From: Podocnemis expansa | Taxonomy: Eukaryota > Chordata > Testudines > Podocnemididae | Length of the DNA: 64,000 bases | NCBI GenBank assembly: GCA_007922195.1 | Contig: ML681996.1 | Coordinates: forward strand, 15,129,990 to 15,193,989 | Direction: 5' to 3' | Part shown: positions 1 to 10,579 of the stretch, in pieces | How positions within the stretch are numbered: the first letter of the stretch is position 1 | Layout of the letters: each line of letters starts with the position of its first letter | Position numbers and translations under genes: made by a program | Notes under the pieces: model-generated | What the model was told of the DNA's origin: nothing | Database searches by the model: none | What the model saw: the letters and a program-made list of their open reading frames with translations, nothing else

Positions 1-335
1 AGTACTAGAGTAGGCTAACAAGGGGTTTAACCACACTGGATCCTTAGGTCAATTTAAGCTGCCTTAAGTCAACTTAGGGAAAGCTCTGTCCACATTCGGA
101 ATTTATTAAGTCGACTTAAGCCAGTATACAACGGGCATAACCCTTAAATCGACCTCATTAAGTCAACTTAAGGGCTACGCTCCATTTACATTGGCTTGAG
201 TTAACTTTAAAAGGTTGACTTAAGTGTTAAGTCGACTTAGCAGCTGCCAGTCTAGACACAGGCAGTCTACAGGAGTTTGAATGTGGACTTAAAGTCAACC
301 TTGTTAAGTCGACTTAACAGAACTTCCAGTGTATA
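1..335. mobile_element. MITE rich in TTAAGTCGACTTAA palindromes
   Basis: The 14-bp palindrome TTAAGTCGACTTAA occurs at 106-119 and 304-317, with near copies at 158-172 and 227-239 and more degenerate ones around 64-76. The right end (gtgtatacataccc) resembles the tgtctacac...accc termini of the TTA-flanked MITEs elsewhere in the window. CR1 sequence resumes immediately to the right. The left edge is unclear. No coding capacity. Confidence 0.55.
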
Positions 336-505
336 CATACCCAAGGAGAGTGGTGGAATCCCTGCCATTGGAGGTTTTTAAGACAAGTTGGGCAAATGCT
401 TATCAGGGATGTCTGGGTTTAACTGGTCCCGCCTCAGTGCAGGAGGCCGGACTAGTTAATTTCTCAAGGTCCCATGCAGCTCTACGTTTCTGTTATGTAC
501 AGAGT
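336..505 (+). mobile_element. CR1 LINE 3' end fragment
   Basis: Reading gtggtggaatccctgcc, ttggaggtttttaagac, ggccggactag and ctcaaggtcccatgcagctc, this is the standard end of CR1 ORF2 and its 3' UTR. Compare the intact copy at 36150-36290. It is diverged and 5'-truncated where the palindromic MITE sits. Confidence 0.75.
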
Positions 506-1013
506 TCCTACTCTGGACTCCTGCAGATCTCTTGCAGAGCAGGATGAGATCTATGCTACTGTCTTTTTCCCAATCCAGTGACACCTCTTCTCTGCCTCCT
601 GCCCCATTATCAATTTCCAGATCTAGATTCTTTGCAAAGTTGGCAGCTGTGTACACATATAAGATCCAGCTAAGATTCCATTGGCTGCTGAGGCATACGG
701 TGGGTCTCTGGTGTGACAGGCTGCTCCCCAGATCAGGTCCAGTGTGCTGCTGTGACCCCCTCACTTCCCACTCCTGAACCCCGATTTGCCCCACTGTGCC
801 AAGTGACCACTCACTCCTGAGTCAGTCCACTCCAGCCTCTTGTGTGTAATCAGTCCCCAGCGGTGGGTACATGCCTTCTGGCTACTTGAGGACAGTTCCC
901 AAACAAGCACCCCCAACTGCAGTTACTACACCTGAAGCCACTGTCTACAGAGATTGAAATCCACTCCCAACCACCACACTCTCAAGTCCATCCATTTAAC
1001 AAAGAATTGAATT
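506..1013. other. Unassigned sequence
   Basis: Short overlapping open frames exist on both strands, but none resembles a known protein. I see no RNA gene or clear repeat. Confidence 0.5.
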
Positions 1014-1021
1014 GTGCCAAG

Positions 1022-1219
1022 CAATGTTCCGTCTAATTTTTTGTAGGCTCTTTGAGCAAAAAATTTTTGTGCAAATTTTCAGAACCAGTGTCCAAATTTG
1101 TGTGCTAATATTAAAAAAGATTGGTGCTGTTGACTTTTTTTGTGTGCACTTTATTTTGTGTGTGTGCTGGTTTCACAACCTGTGTGCAGACATATGCACA
1201 CAGCTTAGAGCGAACATTG
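1022..1219. mobile_element. hAT-type nonautonomous element (198 bp)
   Basis: The element begins caatgttccgtctaa and ends ttagagcgaacattg, imperfect inverted termini. It is flanked by gtgccaag (1014-1021) and gtgcccag (1220-1227), an 8-bp duplication with 7 matches. The interior is rich in gtgtgc/gcacac. A related longer copy lies at 33117-33467. Confidence 0.8.
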
Positions 1220-1227
1220 GTGCCCAG

Positions 1228-1667
1228 CCTTCTTCACTCACACCCTCAAAAGATCACACACCTTTAGGTAAAACAGCTACTAGTTTATTGATCAGATTAT
1301 AATTCTAAGTGAGAATGTGGCCAATCATGGCAGAATAACAGTATAAATGAGTAAGGAGAGACCACAAGGAAATGAAAGGTAAAATACACATACTAACCTA
1401 ATACTTCTACTTAAACTAATCTCATAGTCCAAACAAGTTTATGCTCAAGGTGTTCAGCTGTTAGATGTTTGCACAGGCAGTCTCTGCCTGAGGCCAGGCA
1501 GGGTGCAGATCTGGCTTGAAGTTGTTTCCAGGTGGAGAGTCCCAAGCCAAAAGCTCCCAAAATCTACCAAGTGTCCCTCTTTGTTTCCTGTCCCTTTCAC
1601 TGCTCCCCTTCTGGGCAGAGGTGATCCTTTTGTCAGTCTGAGTCACTTCAATTATTAGCATATCTTT
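1228..1667. other. Unassigned sequence
   Basis: No supportable gene or repeat boundary. The minus-strand open frame across 1461-1745 runs into the neighbouring hAT and is not credible as a gene. Confidence 0.5.
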
Positions 1668-1675
1668 GCCCTCTT

Positions 1676-2029
1676 CAGGAGTGTCGCTGCCCCGGGGAAC
1701 GACACGGGGCACCAGCCTAGGCTCTGCCCCCTGAGCGCAGGCCATGCCCCCAGCCCCAATTCGGTGCTTGGGCCCGACCCAGCCTCTGGCTCCTGCTGCG
1801 CCAGCTGGGCCCCGGATCCCTAGCCGGGGACTGGGCAGGGTGCGGCAGCCGCGGCCACGGGGTTGCCTGGCCTAGGAAGGGCCTGGAAGCGAACACCGCT
1901 GCCGTGGGTGGCCAGGCCCCGGATCTCCGGCCGGAGACCGGGAGAGGCAGGGGCCATGCCAGGACCGAGGGCACTGCTGCTGGGATTTGGGGCATGGGCC
2001 CCATGTGCCAAGTGCCAGTTACACCCCTG
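1676..2029 (-). mobile_element. hAT-type GC-rich element (354 bp)
   Basis: The ends are caggagtgtcgctgccc and ttacacccctg, flanked by gccctctt (1668-1675) and gccctctc (2030-2037), 7 of 8 matching. The GC-rich interior contains ggatccctagccgggga, the complement of the repeat unit in the related copies at 7883-8139 and 15129-15856. Open frames through it on both strands are GC artefacts. Confidence 0.82.
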
Positions 2030-2037
2030 GCCCTCTC

Positions 2038-2855
2038 TCAAGTAGTGGCTTGCTCACTGCTGCTGGGAGGGACTTCTGTCTCCTCTGTGAGCCACGCTAA
2101 ACATGCTACATGTCTGAGCACATGCATGAAGTTACATGAAACATGGTGTCATGCTACTCATGTGGAACAGGCTCTGAGCATCCATGAAGAACATTGCATA
2201 CAATCACAGGATACAAATGAACAGAAAAATCATATAGGTCATAACCCAGGATGCATGGATATGCAACCCGTGACATCCGGCACCTGGCACCTATGAGGGC
2301 CCAATACTTATATTTGCAGCCCTCCCTCCCCTTTGATGGCAGCAGCCTATGTGTGGGAGGGGGTCTTTATGCTTCTTTCTCTCCCCCCACCTATGGTGGG
2401 GATGGCAGGTGTGATGGGGCGCAGATCAGATGTGGGGGAAAGTGTTTCCTTCCCCCATGGGGCACTGCTGCCACTGCCATGAGGGAGAGTGCCTGGTGGT
2501 GGTGGGATAAAATATGATTGGTTCTGCCTGGGCTTACCAGGTATCAAAGCATGGAAAGGAGAACAGGAAAGTATGAAACATAGGACAACAGAGGACACGG
2601 AGAAAATATAGTATTAATATAACTGTCATTAGCATATTATATCATGGAAAATGGGTAATGATTAATAAAAGCAGCATTAAAACTGCAGTCGTGTTTTTTA
2701 AATTATTTCAAAATAAAAAAAACAAAATGTTTTTTTACTGAAAACTGGATTTTTTTCATTAAATGAAAGTTTTTCATGGCTCTTCCATTAATGTTCATGA
2801 GACTAAAAAAGGTTAAAAAAAAAAAAAGAAGAAGAAGCAGTTAACTCACCCCTCA
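2038..2855. other. Unassigned sequence with a poly-A/GAA tract
   Basis: No credible gene. 2690-2840 is very AT-rich, with an A-run and gaagaagaag at about 2815-2837, possibly an old retroposon tail. Confidence 0.45.
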
Positions 2856-2859
2856 TTTT

Positions 2860-3125
2860 TCATTTTCCACAGCAGCCCATTTTACAATTAAAATTTGTTT
2901 CTATTAAGTTTAAATATGCCCCTTTATTTGTTTTACCTAATTGGTCCTTGTTAGTAATTTTATTTATATTATACTTTATTTTACTACTGTCCCTATATTT
3001 TCCCCCCCAATTAGCCCTTTCATTTTGAGCTATAGGCCAAAAATTAAAGTGCCTAACATGGGGCTCAAACCCACGACCCTGAGATTAAAAGGCATGCATA
3101 GTACCAGTTGAGCTGATAAAAGGTA
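2860..3125 (-). mobile_element. tRNA-Lys-derived SINE
   Basis: Read on the minus strand, 3125 to 3050 gives a tRNA-Lys-like head: an A-box-like ctcaactggtac, an anticodon loop around cttttaatctc, then cagggtcgtgg and the B box ggtttgagcccc, ending atgttaggcac. The AT-rich stretch towards 2860 would be the SINE body. tRNA-Lys SINEs (the CryI family) are known from cryptodiran turtles. Assignment to that family is inference. Confidence 0.72.
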
Positions 3126-3180
3126 TGCACCAGCCAAACCCACATACAGAAATCAGTCAAGGAATTTTCCCAACCTCTTA

Positions 3181-3543
3181 GGGTGTGTTCACACAACATT
3201 CTTATTTTGAAACAACAGAGGTTGTTTTGAAATAAGAAAGGCCATGTTCACATGACACACAGTTGTTTCAAAACAACTTAAACCCCATGTAGGGATGAAA
3301 CAACATTGTTTCAAAACAATTGTTTCGAAACAATGCCGTCTGAACATGTTGTTTTGAAACAGCAGTGACTCGTTTCAAAATAACTGTTGTCTGAACTTGC
3401 TATTTCGATTCCTGCTTTTTTCCTTAATTCGAATTAACAAACTGTTAATTTGAATGAACTTATTTCGAAATAAGGCGTTATTTCGATACAACTTGTATCG
3501 AAACAACTTGTATTGAAATAACCCCCTGTGTGTGAACATAGCC
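3181..3543. mobile_element. MITE, 363 bp, TTA target duplication (Harbinger-like)
   Basis: TTA at 3178-3180 and 3544-3546 flanks terminal inverted repeats gggtgtgttcacac and gtgtgtgaacatagcc. The interior is built from repeated ttgtttcgaaacaa-type palindromes and can fold into an extended hairpin. It has no coding capacity. Confidence 0.83.
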
Positions 3544-3546
3544 TTA

Positions 3547-4292
3547 GTGAGGACTGGTTTGCGAAGAGTTGCAATTGAGCTGTGTGTGTGCATCTGACTG
3601 CCTCCGAGTTCACTGCTCCAGTAACCAGCCACTGGGGGAAGATCCCTCTGCTGGGCTCAGGAACTTGGTTGTTACAGGTTTTTTTGTTTTTTTTGTTTTT
3701 TAACATTCTACTCATCATTAGTAAAAAGCTAGACAAAATCACATATTTTTAAAATGCCTGCTGGATGAAAGACATGCCCTTCTTTTGCTGGCTGTCTGGT
3801 AACCCTAATTCTGCCCCAGTGCCCCACCTTTGGCTGCCTGGCTGGGACACCCACATCTCCATCCTAGCACCCAGCATGGGGGTGGAGGGGCTGGGTTGGC
3901 ATGGCTGCTGTGGATAGCTGACTCCTTCAAGGGCCTGCCTAGTACCCATCTCCAGCCAGCATCTCGGGGCATGCCCTGCACTTGGTATGCCACTGACTGG
4001 TTGTCGTCCTTTCCAGACATCAGTACTAAACCTACTTTCATTTGCCTCTTCAAAAGTAGCAGCATGTCTTAGTTTAAAACAATTCTGAATATATTTTGGC
4101 TTGGGGAACAAAAACAAAACCATCCAATTCATCATTTTTACAATGTCCTCAAGCTAATCCCAACTGGCAGGATAGGCAGCCAAAGATCATTTTTCACCCA
4201 CCCCTCTTCTGTTGTATCATTCCTCTCATCAGAATGTGCTTTAAAATAATGTTGTGCCATATTTCCCAGATCATTTCCTTCTGTCTTAAGAA
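3547..4292. other. Unassigned sequence
   Basis: Overlapping short frames on both strands at 3749-4135 are mutually exclusive and unlike known proteins. No repeat boundary is recognised before the DIRS left end. Confidence 0.45.
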
Positions 4293-4549
4293 GAATTCTC
4301 CTTCGAGCACTGCTCACATCATTCAGTTACAGGTGTCTACGTGCCACAGCGCACGGTAGCTTGGCAAATCTTTAGTGTTAGCCTGTCAAGTCAGGACACA
4401 CAGCCAATGCCCCCTCCATGCTGCGACCATGGCTATATAGGTGACCGCGACCCTGACCCTCCCAGTTCCTTTTTTCCGCCATCAGCGTCGGTTCAGATCA
4501 GCATTATCTTGTGAAACGCAAGAGCTTGTTTTTTCGTGTGAAACTCGAA

Positions 4550-4669
4550 ATGCCATGTTTCAAGCCGTGCTTGGGATGCTGCCAGGCTTTCCCGATGGAT
4601 GACCCGCACGAGAAATACCTTGCTTGCTTGGGTGAGTCCCACCTTACGGCAGACTGCCCCATTTGCTGA
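4550..4669 (+). pseudogene. DIRS gag N-terminal zinc-finger fragment
   Basis: From ATG 4550 the frame encodes MPCFKPCLGCCQAF, then HEKYLACLGESHLTADCPIC, and stops at TGA 4667-4669. The CxxC...CLGxxHLxxxC pattern matches the first residues of the other DIRS gag (CVNC...CLGEGHLTHKC, from 20753). The stop is probably a decay mutation, since gag should continue for hundreds of residues. Confidence 0.75.
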
Positions 4670-4954
4670 TCCTTCAAGCAAAGGACTCAGCTGGAAAGGG
4701 AGCGTCGTCTCCTCCTAATTTTGGGGACCAGAGCCGCTCCACCCGAAAGCGGCTGAGCCACCAGTGCTCCGCCGGATCCTTGATCGGCCCGGGCTCAAGA
4801 TTCCCGCTGATCTCTGGTACTGGGCTCAAAATCTCGGCCCTCTATGGTACCTCCTTGGCACTGACCTCACTGGTCTCCCGGTAGCCTCCCAGCCACCCTG
4901 AGTAGGAACCCAGCTCAGGCACCGGCTCACCAAGGGAATTCAAACCCAGCTCTG

Positions 4955-6657
4955 GTGCAGAACAAGAAGAAACAGGGCACAGCAGCACCACCTCCCTTGG
5001 CACCGCTGGACATGGCACTGCCTCTAAGCCTGGTACTGCCATCAAGCCCAGTACCGCTGGACTCGGCACCGTCACTGATACCGCCACTTCCGATGCTGCC
5101 ACTTCCAGTACCGTCAGACTCGGCACCAGCAACACCCGCACTGATACCAGTACCATCCCAGGCCTCTTCACCCTTCTCCGAACCGGCACTGTCAAACCCA
5201 GTACCAGGTCCAAGTTCTGCGGCTCTGCCTCATCGCTCCTCTGAGGAACTTTTGGTACCAGCCTGCTGGTTGTCGGGGGGGGAGGTCATTCAGATCGTCC
5301 TTGGAAGACCCTTTTCTTCCTCCTCAGGAGGAGCACCTGAGAAAGCGGCCCCGAAAAAGCTCCGTGTCACCAGGCTCAAGGGGAAGGCGCCCATCAGGAG
5401 AGGCTCCTGCTCCCCCCATGGCGCCTATGCCACCGTCGAGGTCTCCACACAACAAGTGGACCCTCGACTGGCTGAACACGATGGCAGATGATACCTCCTT
5501 CTGCTATGCCCATTCGCCAGCACCGGAGTCCTCGGATTTCTCCGATGATGAGCCAGACCCTGGTTCTACCCAATGAAGCAGATCAAGGGCCCCATCATCC
5601 TTGTCGCTTGACGAGCACCTAATCGACACATCTGCCAAGCACAAGGGAGATCCCCGCGTCAAGCAGGACCTCCTCCGCCTCACAGCGGTGAACCCGAAGC
5701 TGAAGCTAGGAGTGATCCAAGTGAAAGATGATTCCCTCTTCGATGTGTGCCATAGAGCCCCGCCGGCTAAGGTCACAATTCCCCTGCATGCTGAGGTGTT
5801 CCGCATCATCCAGGAATGCTGGCAAATGCCTTCCTCAATCCCGCCAGTGTCCAAAGTAGCGGATAGGAAATACTCTGTCTCCCCGGAAGGATTCCCCTTC
5901 CTGTTTCATCACCCGGCCCCAGGTCGATGCAGTCAACCAAAGGGAAAGACAAGGTCAACCCAGCACCACGCCCAAGAACAGAGAGGCGAGGAAGCTTGAC
6001 CTGTTGGGCAGGAAAGTTTACTCCTCTGCCACCCTTCAGCTTTGCATCTCAAATCACTCAGTCCTGATGACACACTACATCTTCAATTTGTGGGAAGCTC
6101 TACGAAATCTCCGCTCAGCCGTCTCTGAGGAGCGCCTCAGAGAGTTCAAGGCAATGCTGGATGAAGGAGAGAGAGTGTCCAGGGATGCACTCGCGGCAAC
6201 CTGGGACGCGGTGGATACAGCGGTATGTATAATGGCATCAGTAGTGGTGATGCACCGCCTGGCCTGGCTCCAGAACTTCGGCTTCTCCACGCAGATGCAA
6301 CAGATTATCCAGGATCTCCCCTTTGAGGGCCCTGACCTCTTTGCACCTTCCACAGACACAAAGCTGCATGGTATGAAGGACTCGAGGGCTACACTGAGGT
6401 CCTTCAAGATCTACACTCCTCAACCCATTAGGCGCTCCTCGAGGTTGCACCAGCTACAACAGCAGTTACAGCAACTGAAACAACAGCTGCAACTGCAGAC
6501 CCAGTTCCCGAGATCCCTCCAGTTTCCCCAGCACCACCTCGGGGACCTGGACAAAGATAAAGGCCAATCAGGTAAAGGGGGTAAGCTTGGCGCTTCGCAG
6601 TCGGGATGGCACGGACAGGGATCGGACCATTTGTTGGGCCTCAAACAGCGTTTTTGA
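4955..6657 (+). pseudogene. DIRS gag-like protein, frameshifted
   Basis: The frame passes through several shifts (segments about 4955-5491, 5601-5999, 6004-6657). The first part is Pro/Ser/Leu-rich and repetitive. The later part carries LDLLGRKVYSSATLQLCISN, then MASVVVMHRLAWLQ and LHGMKDSRATLRSF. These align with LDILGKKVYTSAALQLRISN, MATAIVMRRASWLH and MHNLKDSRATLRTL of the gag at 21381-22790. The end is glutamine-rich. It overlaps the RT frame by about 70 nt, as in the intact element. Confidence 0.78.
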
Positions 6658-7325
6658 CGGTCCCCCCGAGGGCAGTGCTCCACAACCCCTGTTCTCCCCC
6701 CACCGCCTCAGCCACTTCACTACACAGTGGACCCGTGTCACGTCAGACCAGTGGGTCCTCAACACAGTGGCCAGGGGATACTGCATCCAGTTCCTCTCAA
6801 CACCCCGGGACAGAAAACTGCTTCCTTCCATAATCCCAGAGAACCCAGATCTGCTAAGCAAGCTTGAGGTTGAATGCCAGAAGTTACTCTCCCTTGGAGC
6901 CATCGAAAAGGTTCCCAAGAGAGACTGCGGCAAAGGGTTCTATTCCCACTACTTCCTAGTCCCCAAGCCCAATGGGGACCTACATTCCATTCTAGACCTC
7001 AGAGCACTCAAAAAAATATAAAATAAAATTCCACATGGTCTCCCTACCACAGATTATTCCCTCCTTGTCCCCAGGAGTGTGGTTTGCAGCCCTTGACCTA
7101 AAGGACACTTACTTCTACATAGCCATTCGACCCCACCACAGGCGGCTTCTCAGGTTTGTAGTGGCACGACGCCACTACCAATTCACTGCCCTCCTTTTCG
7201 GGTTATCGCTAGCCCCCAGGGTGTTCACAAAGTGTGTCACACTGGTCGCAGCTTTCCTATGCAGGAAGGATGTAAGAATCTACCCCCATTTAGATGACTG
7301 GCTCATAGTGGGCAAGTCAAGTTGA
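6587..7325 (+). pseudogene. DIRS reverse transcriptase, broken
   Basis: Frame one (6587-7021) carries TRVTSDQWVLNTVARGYCIQF and GFYSHYFLVPKPNGDLHSILDL, the RT N-terminus, before a stop. Frame two (7035-7325) carries LDLKDTYFYIAIRPHHRRLLRF, LLFGLSLAPRVFTKC and HLDDWLIV. The catalytic box is HLDD (7287-7298) instead of YLDD. A stop follows at 7323-7325. Confidence 0.82.
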
Positions 7326-7346
7326 CAGGTACAAGACTACATCGAC

Positions 7347-7814
7347 ATGGAGAAGTCCAAGCTTTGCCCCACTCAGGACATAGAGTTCGTCAGGGCACGT
7401 TTAAACGCCCGGCGAGGCACCACGTCCTTGCCCCTGTCAAGATTTCAGTCCATCTGCACCATCATCACGGAACTGCAGGTGCCCGGGCTGACCACAGCAC
7501 GCAGATGCATGCAGCTCTTGGGGCACATGGCAGTGGCCACATAGGTAATCCAAACAGCTCGCCTGAGGATGAGACTGTTCCAGCTCTGGTTTGCCACAAG
7601 TTTCCGACCAGAAAGGGACCGTCTGGACAAGGTACTCTCAGTCCCTCAATATGCCTTAGAATCCCTCCAAATATGGAGGAACCCCGACTTCACGATGGGG
7701 GGAATTCCATTCAGGGAGTCCAAGCACTCAGTGACCCTGATAACGGTTTCATCTGACTCGGGCTGGGGTGCCTACCTGTCCGGGGACCTCTCCACGCAAG
7801 GAAATCTAATCTAG
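7347..7814 (+). pseudogene. DIRS RT C-terminus and truncated RNase H
   Basis: 7347-7544 (EFVRARLNARRGT...RRCMQLLGHMAVAT) and 7569-7814 match the connection region of the other DIRS (LFIGARIHSLSARAYL...MQILGHMAATTH). They lead into the start of RNase H, VSSDSGWGAYLSG. The first catalytic Asp is present; the rest of the domain is deleted. Confidence 0.75.
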
Positions 7815-7882
7815 TAATATGAAATGATGTGCAAAGGGTATATTTGTAGCTATCTTCACTGCATCTCTCATTCTGTTTTTAG

Positions 7883-8139
7883 CAGGGGCGTTGATGGCAC
7901 CTAACACACAGAACATGTGCCCAGAGTCCCAGTGCCAGTGCCCTGAATGTCCAGGGCAGCCCCTGCCTCTCCTGTCTCCGTCCCCGGCCAGGGATCCGGG
8001 GCTAGATTGGCGGCAGCAGGAGCCTTTGGCCAGATCAGGCCCGGGTGGAGAATCAGGGCGGTGGGGGGTAAGACCTGCAACCAGGGGGCAGGGCTCATGC
8101 CTATGCCCTGGGTCTTTCCCAGGGGCAGCAATACTCCTG
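7883..8139 (+). mobile_element. hAT-type element with perfect 8-bp duplication (257 bp)
   Basis: gtttttag at 7875-7882 and again at 8140-8147 flank termini caggggcgttgatgg and cagcaatactcctg. The interior has one copy of the ggccagggatccgggg unit that is repeated about nine times in 15129-15856. It sits just after the DIRS truncation point. Confidence 0.87.
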
Positions 8140-8147
8140 GTTTTTAG

Positions 8148-8865
8148 AAAGCTATAACTCCTTATAAGTGTTCTCTGGCTCCAAATGTTTGTTTTCCAAG
8201 AGAATATGTTTTTTCTTTGATGACACTGGGCTGAGAAAGGTTAAGAACAAGCAGGCTGACTAACCTTTGAGAACACATTGGAAGAAAATACAAATGACAA
8301 TAGGGGCCATTTATGATAAGTTGGTTAACAAAGCCATTCAGTGTAAATTAGAACTGTGATGTTTAAACTTGCATTGCTAAGAGTTTGGAAGTAAATAATA
8401 GTTATGTACACCTATGAACTTGTCATCGATGTGGTAGAGCAGAGGAGATAAAACTTCTCTCTTGACTCTGCCAGGTCTGACCGAAGGAGCTGGAGCAGCT
8501 GAGGCTCTGATTAGGATTCATCAGAGTCAGGATTAAGAAGGTCAGGAGAAACAGCTGGGGACCTGGCCAGTTGAGTATATAGGCTTGAGCAGGAACCCAA
8601 AGAGATTTCATGATTAAATAAAGTAGAAAAAGACTGTTGGTCAAACTGCTGGATGACTAAGGGGGACACAGTGTTGTTAGAATGCCTGTTCCAGGAGAGG
8701 TAGACTTATTTTGTCTGTGAGCAATATAAATAAATAAGTTTGGGTGATGGCATGCATATCAGTGTGGTGAGTCTTTTGTGGAGGTCTACACACGAGGGAG
8801 CAGAGCCTGAGATTGAAGTGGAGGCCAGGCAAGGCAGCTAGCTACAACGAACACTACTGTAATTG
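8148..8865. other. Unassigned sequence
   Basis: No open frame, RNA gene or repeat family can be supported here. Confidence 0.5.
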
Positions 8866-9078
8866 AAATGTTCCTGTGGTGGTTTTAAAGACTAACAAAT
8901 TTATTTATTACATGACCTCTCATGGGAGAACTAAGTTCTCCATCTTTAAAGTGTCTGACAAAGTGGGATTTTCTCGGATGAAAGCTCATGCAATAAATAC
9001 ATTTGTTAGTCTTTAAAAGTGCTGCAGGACTCCTTGTTTGTTTTTATGAACTAGACTAACACTGCTACCCCTCTGTCA
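8866..9078. repeat. Penelope-like terminal-repeat palindrome
   Basis: The left arm reads ctgtggtggttttaaagactaacaaatttattt in inverse sense. The right arm is tgacaaagtgggatttt, gaaagctcatgcaataaa, ttagtctttaaaagtgc, ctccttgtttg, actaacactgctacccct. The same right-arm sequence ends the GIY-YIG-encoding element at 11040-11597, so I call this a tail-to-tail pair of that element's terminal repeats. Confidence 0.72.
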
Positions 9079-10020
9079 ATAGTTCCTATCACTGTTTTGT
9101 TAGTTCAAAAATCAAAAGAAGATATTAATATTTAGATTAAACTTGAATACAGTAATATTACTGTCCTCTATTTTTCTTCTTATTTCTTTCTGTTTTTCTG
9201 TAAATAGCCCATCTTGTATTAATGTGGATAGTTACCAGTGTGCATAGGAAATTTAAAAAAATGTTACTTCAAAGGTACAAGTAATTGCTACAACTAATCC
9301 ACTCAAGGAGCTACCTGCTGTGAAGAAACTATCAATAAAGAGGCAGAGGCCTATAAAAGGATACTGTGGCTCCAATCCTGGTTCATTTTAGGATTACTTG
9401 GTTTTCTTCAGGGGGTGTTCAAGTAGCCACTCTAAAGTCCTGGTTATAAGACTTGATTCATGCTGCTGTTTCTTGTGTAAGAAATCACACAAACTCTACA
9501 TGTAGTATAGATTGTCTGTTGGACTGGAACTTGTGAAACTGATTCTAAAAAAGAAATTTTGCAACACAGCTTACTATTGCTACTAAGAAAATGACTGATG
9601 GATTTTATTCTCTATGTATAATGACTCATCTAACCATTACACTCCTTTTAAAAAAATAAATATTAGTGTAGTTTATCAGAATTGGCCACAATCATGTATT
9701 TAGGTAAGGTCTGAAACATTAATTGAGTTGGTTGGTAATGTCTGGTCCTTTGAGATTGGTAAACTTTTTTTATATTGTGGAGATGATTTTTCATTAATCC
9801 TCATCATATCTCACTTGATTGTCTAAGTGAAAGCCGACAGGCTGGATGACTTTAAAGGAATTGTGGTTTTAGTTTCTGGATAACCAGTAAGGTAATTAGA
9901 AGCTGTTTGTTGCTGACTTGGTGGCTCTAATTTTTAGAAATTGTTACTAGAATGGGAAGTGCCTGTCCTGGTCTTTGCAGTTTTGCCCAAATTAAGCCAT
10001 TTATAACTCATATGTGCATG
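9079..10020. other. Unassigned AT-rich sequence
   Basis: No coding, RNA or repeat feature can be supported. Confidence 0.5.
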
Positions 10021-10144
10021 TAATTATATTTGCATCACCATTCACTGCATTTATTACCTCTCCAACACATCATCAAAGATCTACAAACTGTCCTAGAAGA
10101 TGATCCCACACTCTCTCAAGCCTTGGGAGGCAGGCCTATCCTTG

Positions 10145-10510
10145 CTTACAGATACCTAAGGGTTAAAGTTAGCCAGAATGGCCTGGAACTCTGGAACAGG
10201 GCCCAGTGTTTTTAGGGGCTCAGTGTTCTGGGTCCCCTCAAAATAGGAATGGTGCTGGCACCCTGAATTCCGGTGCCCACCATTTAAAAATAGCAGGCCT
10301 GGGATGTAATGTTCTGGTTTTTGGGGCATGAGTACTGGGCCCCTAAAAATAGCAGGCCCTGGAATGGCATTCCCTTGTGTTCTGGCAGGCAGGGGAAGAG
10401 CGTTGCTGGGAAGAGCCCCACCCTCAGGCTCCAGCCCTGCCCAAACCCCTCCCCTTCTAGGCCCCACCCCAACCTGAGGCCTGCTACCACNNNNNNNNNN
10501 TTTCAACCCC
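10145..10510. other. Interrupting sequence with local repeats and assembly gap
   Basis: This separates two parts of the Penelope-like element. taaaaatagcaggcc occurs at about 10284 and again at about 10345 (copies 61 bp apart). Ten N bases (10491-10500) mark an assembly gap of unknown true size, so lost sequence could lie here. Frames drawn across the N run are not real. Confidence 0.6.
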
Positions 10511-10579
10511 TGCAGACACCCCCACAACCTGAAGCAAATACTCCCCAGCAACCTAACACCATACAACAAGAACAGTAAT

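Larger units (their letters stand above)
4293..7815 (+). mobile_element. Decayed DIRS-type retrotransposon lacking its 3' half
   Basis: The left end (tctccttcgagcactgctca) has the ctccttcgag...cactgctc style of DIRS termini. After it come a gag start with a Cys/His finger (4550-4669), a long degenerate gag (4955-6657), reverse transcriptase (6587-7325) and the start of RNase H (7569-7814). Homology stops at about 7815, so the rest of RNase H, the tyrosine recombinase, the internal complementary region and the right terminal repeat are absent. Several frameshifts and stops make it non-functional. It differs strongly from the DIRS at 20423-26212. Confidence 0.85.

Noticed and set aside
3375..3742. 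Minus-strand frames across the MITE at 3181-3543
   Set aside because: They come from repeated AT-rich palindromes; no coding signature.
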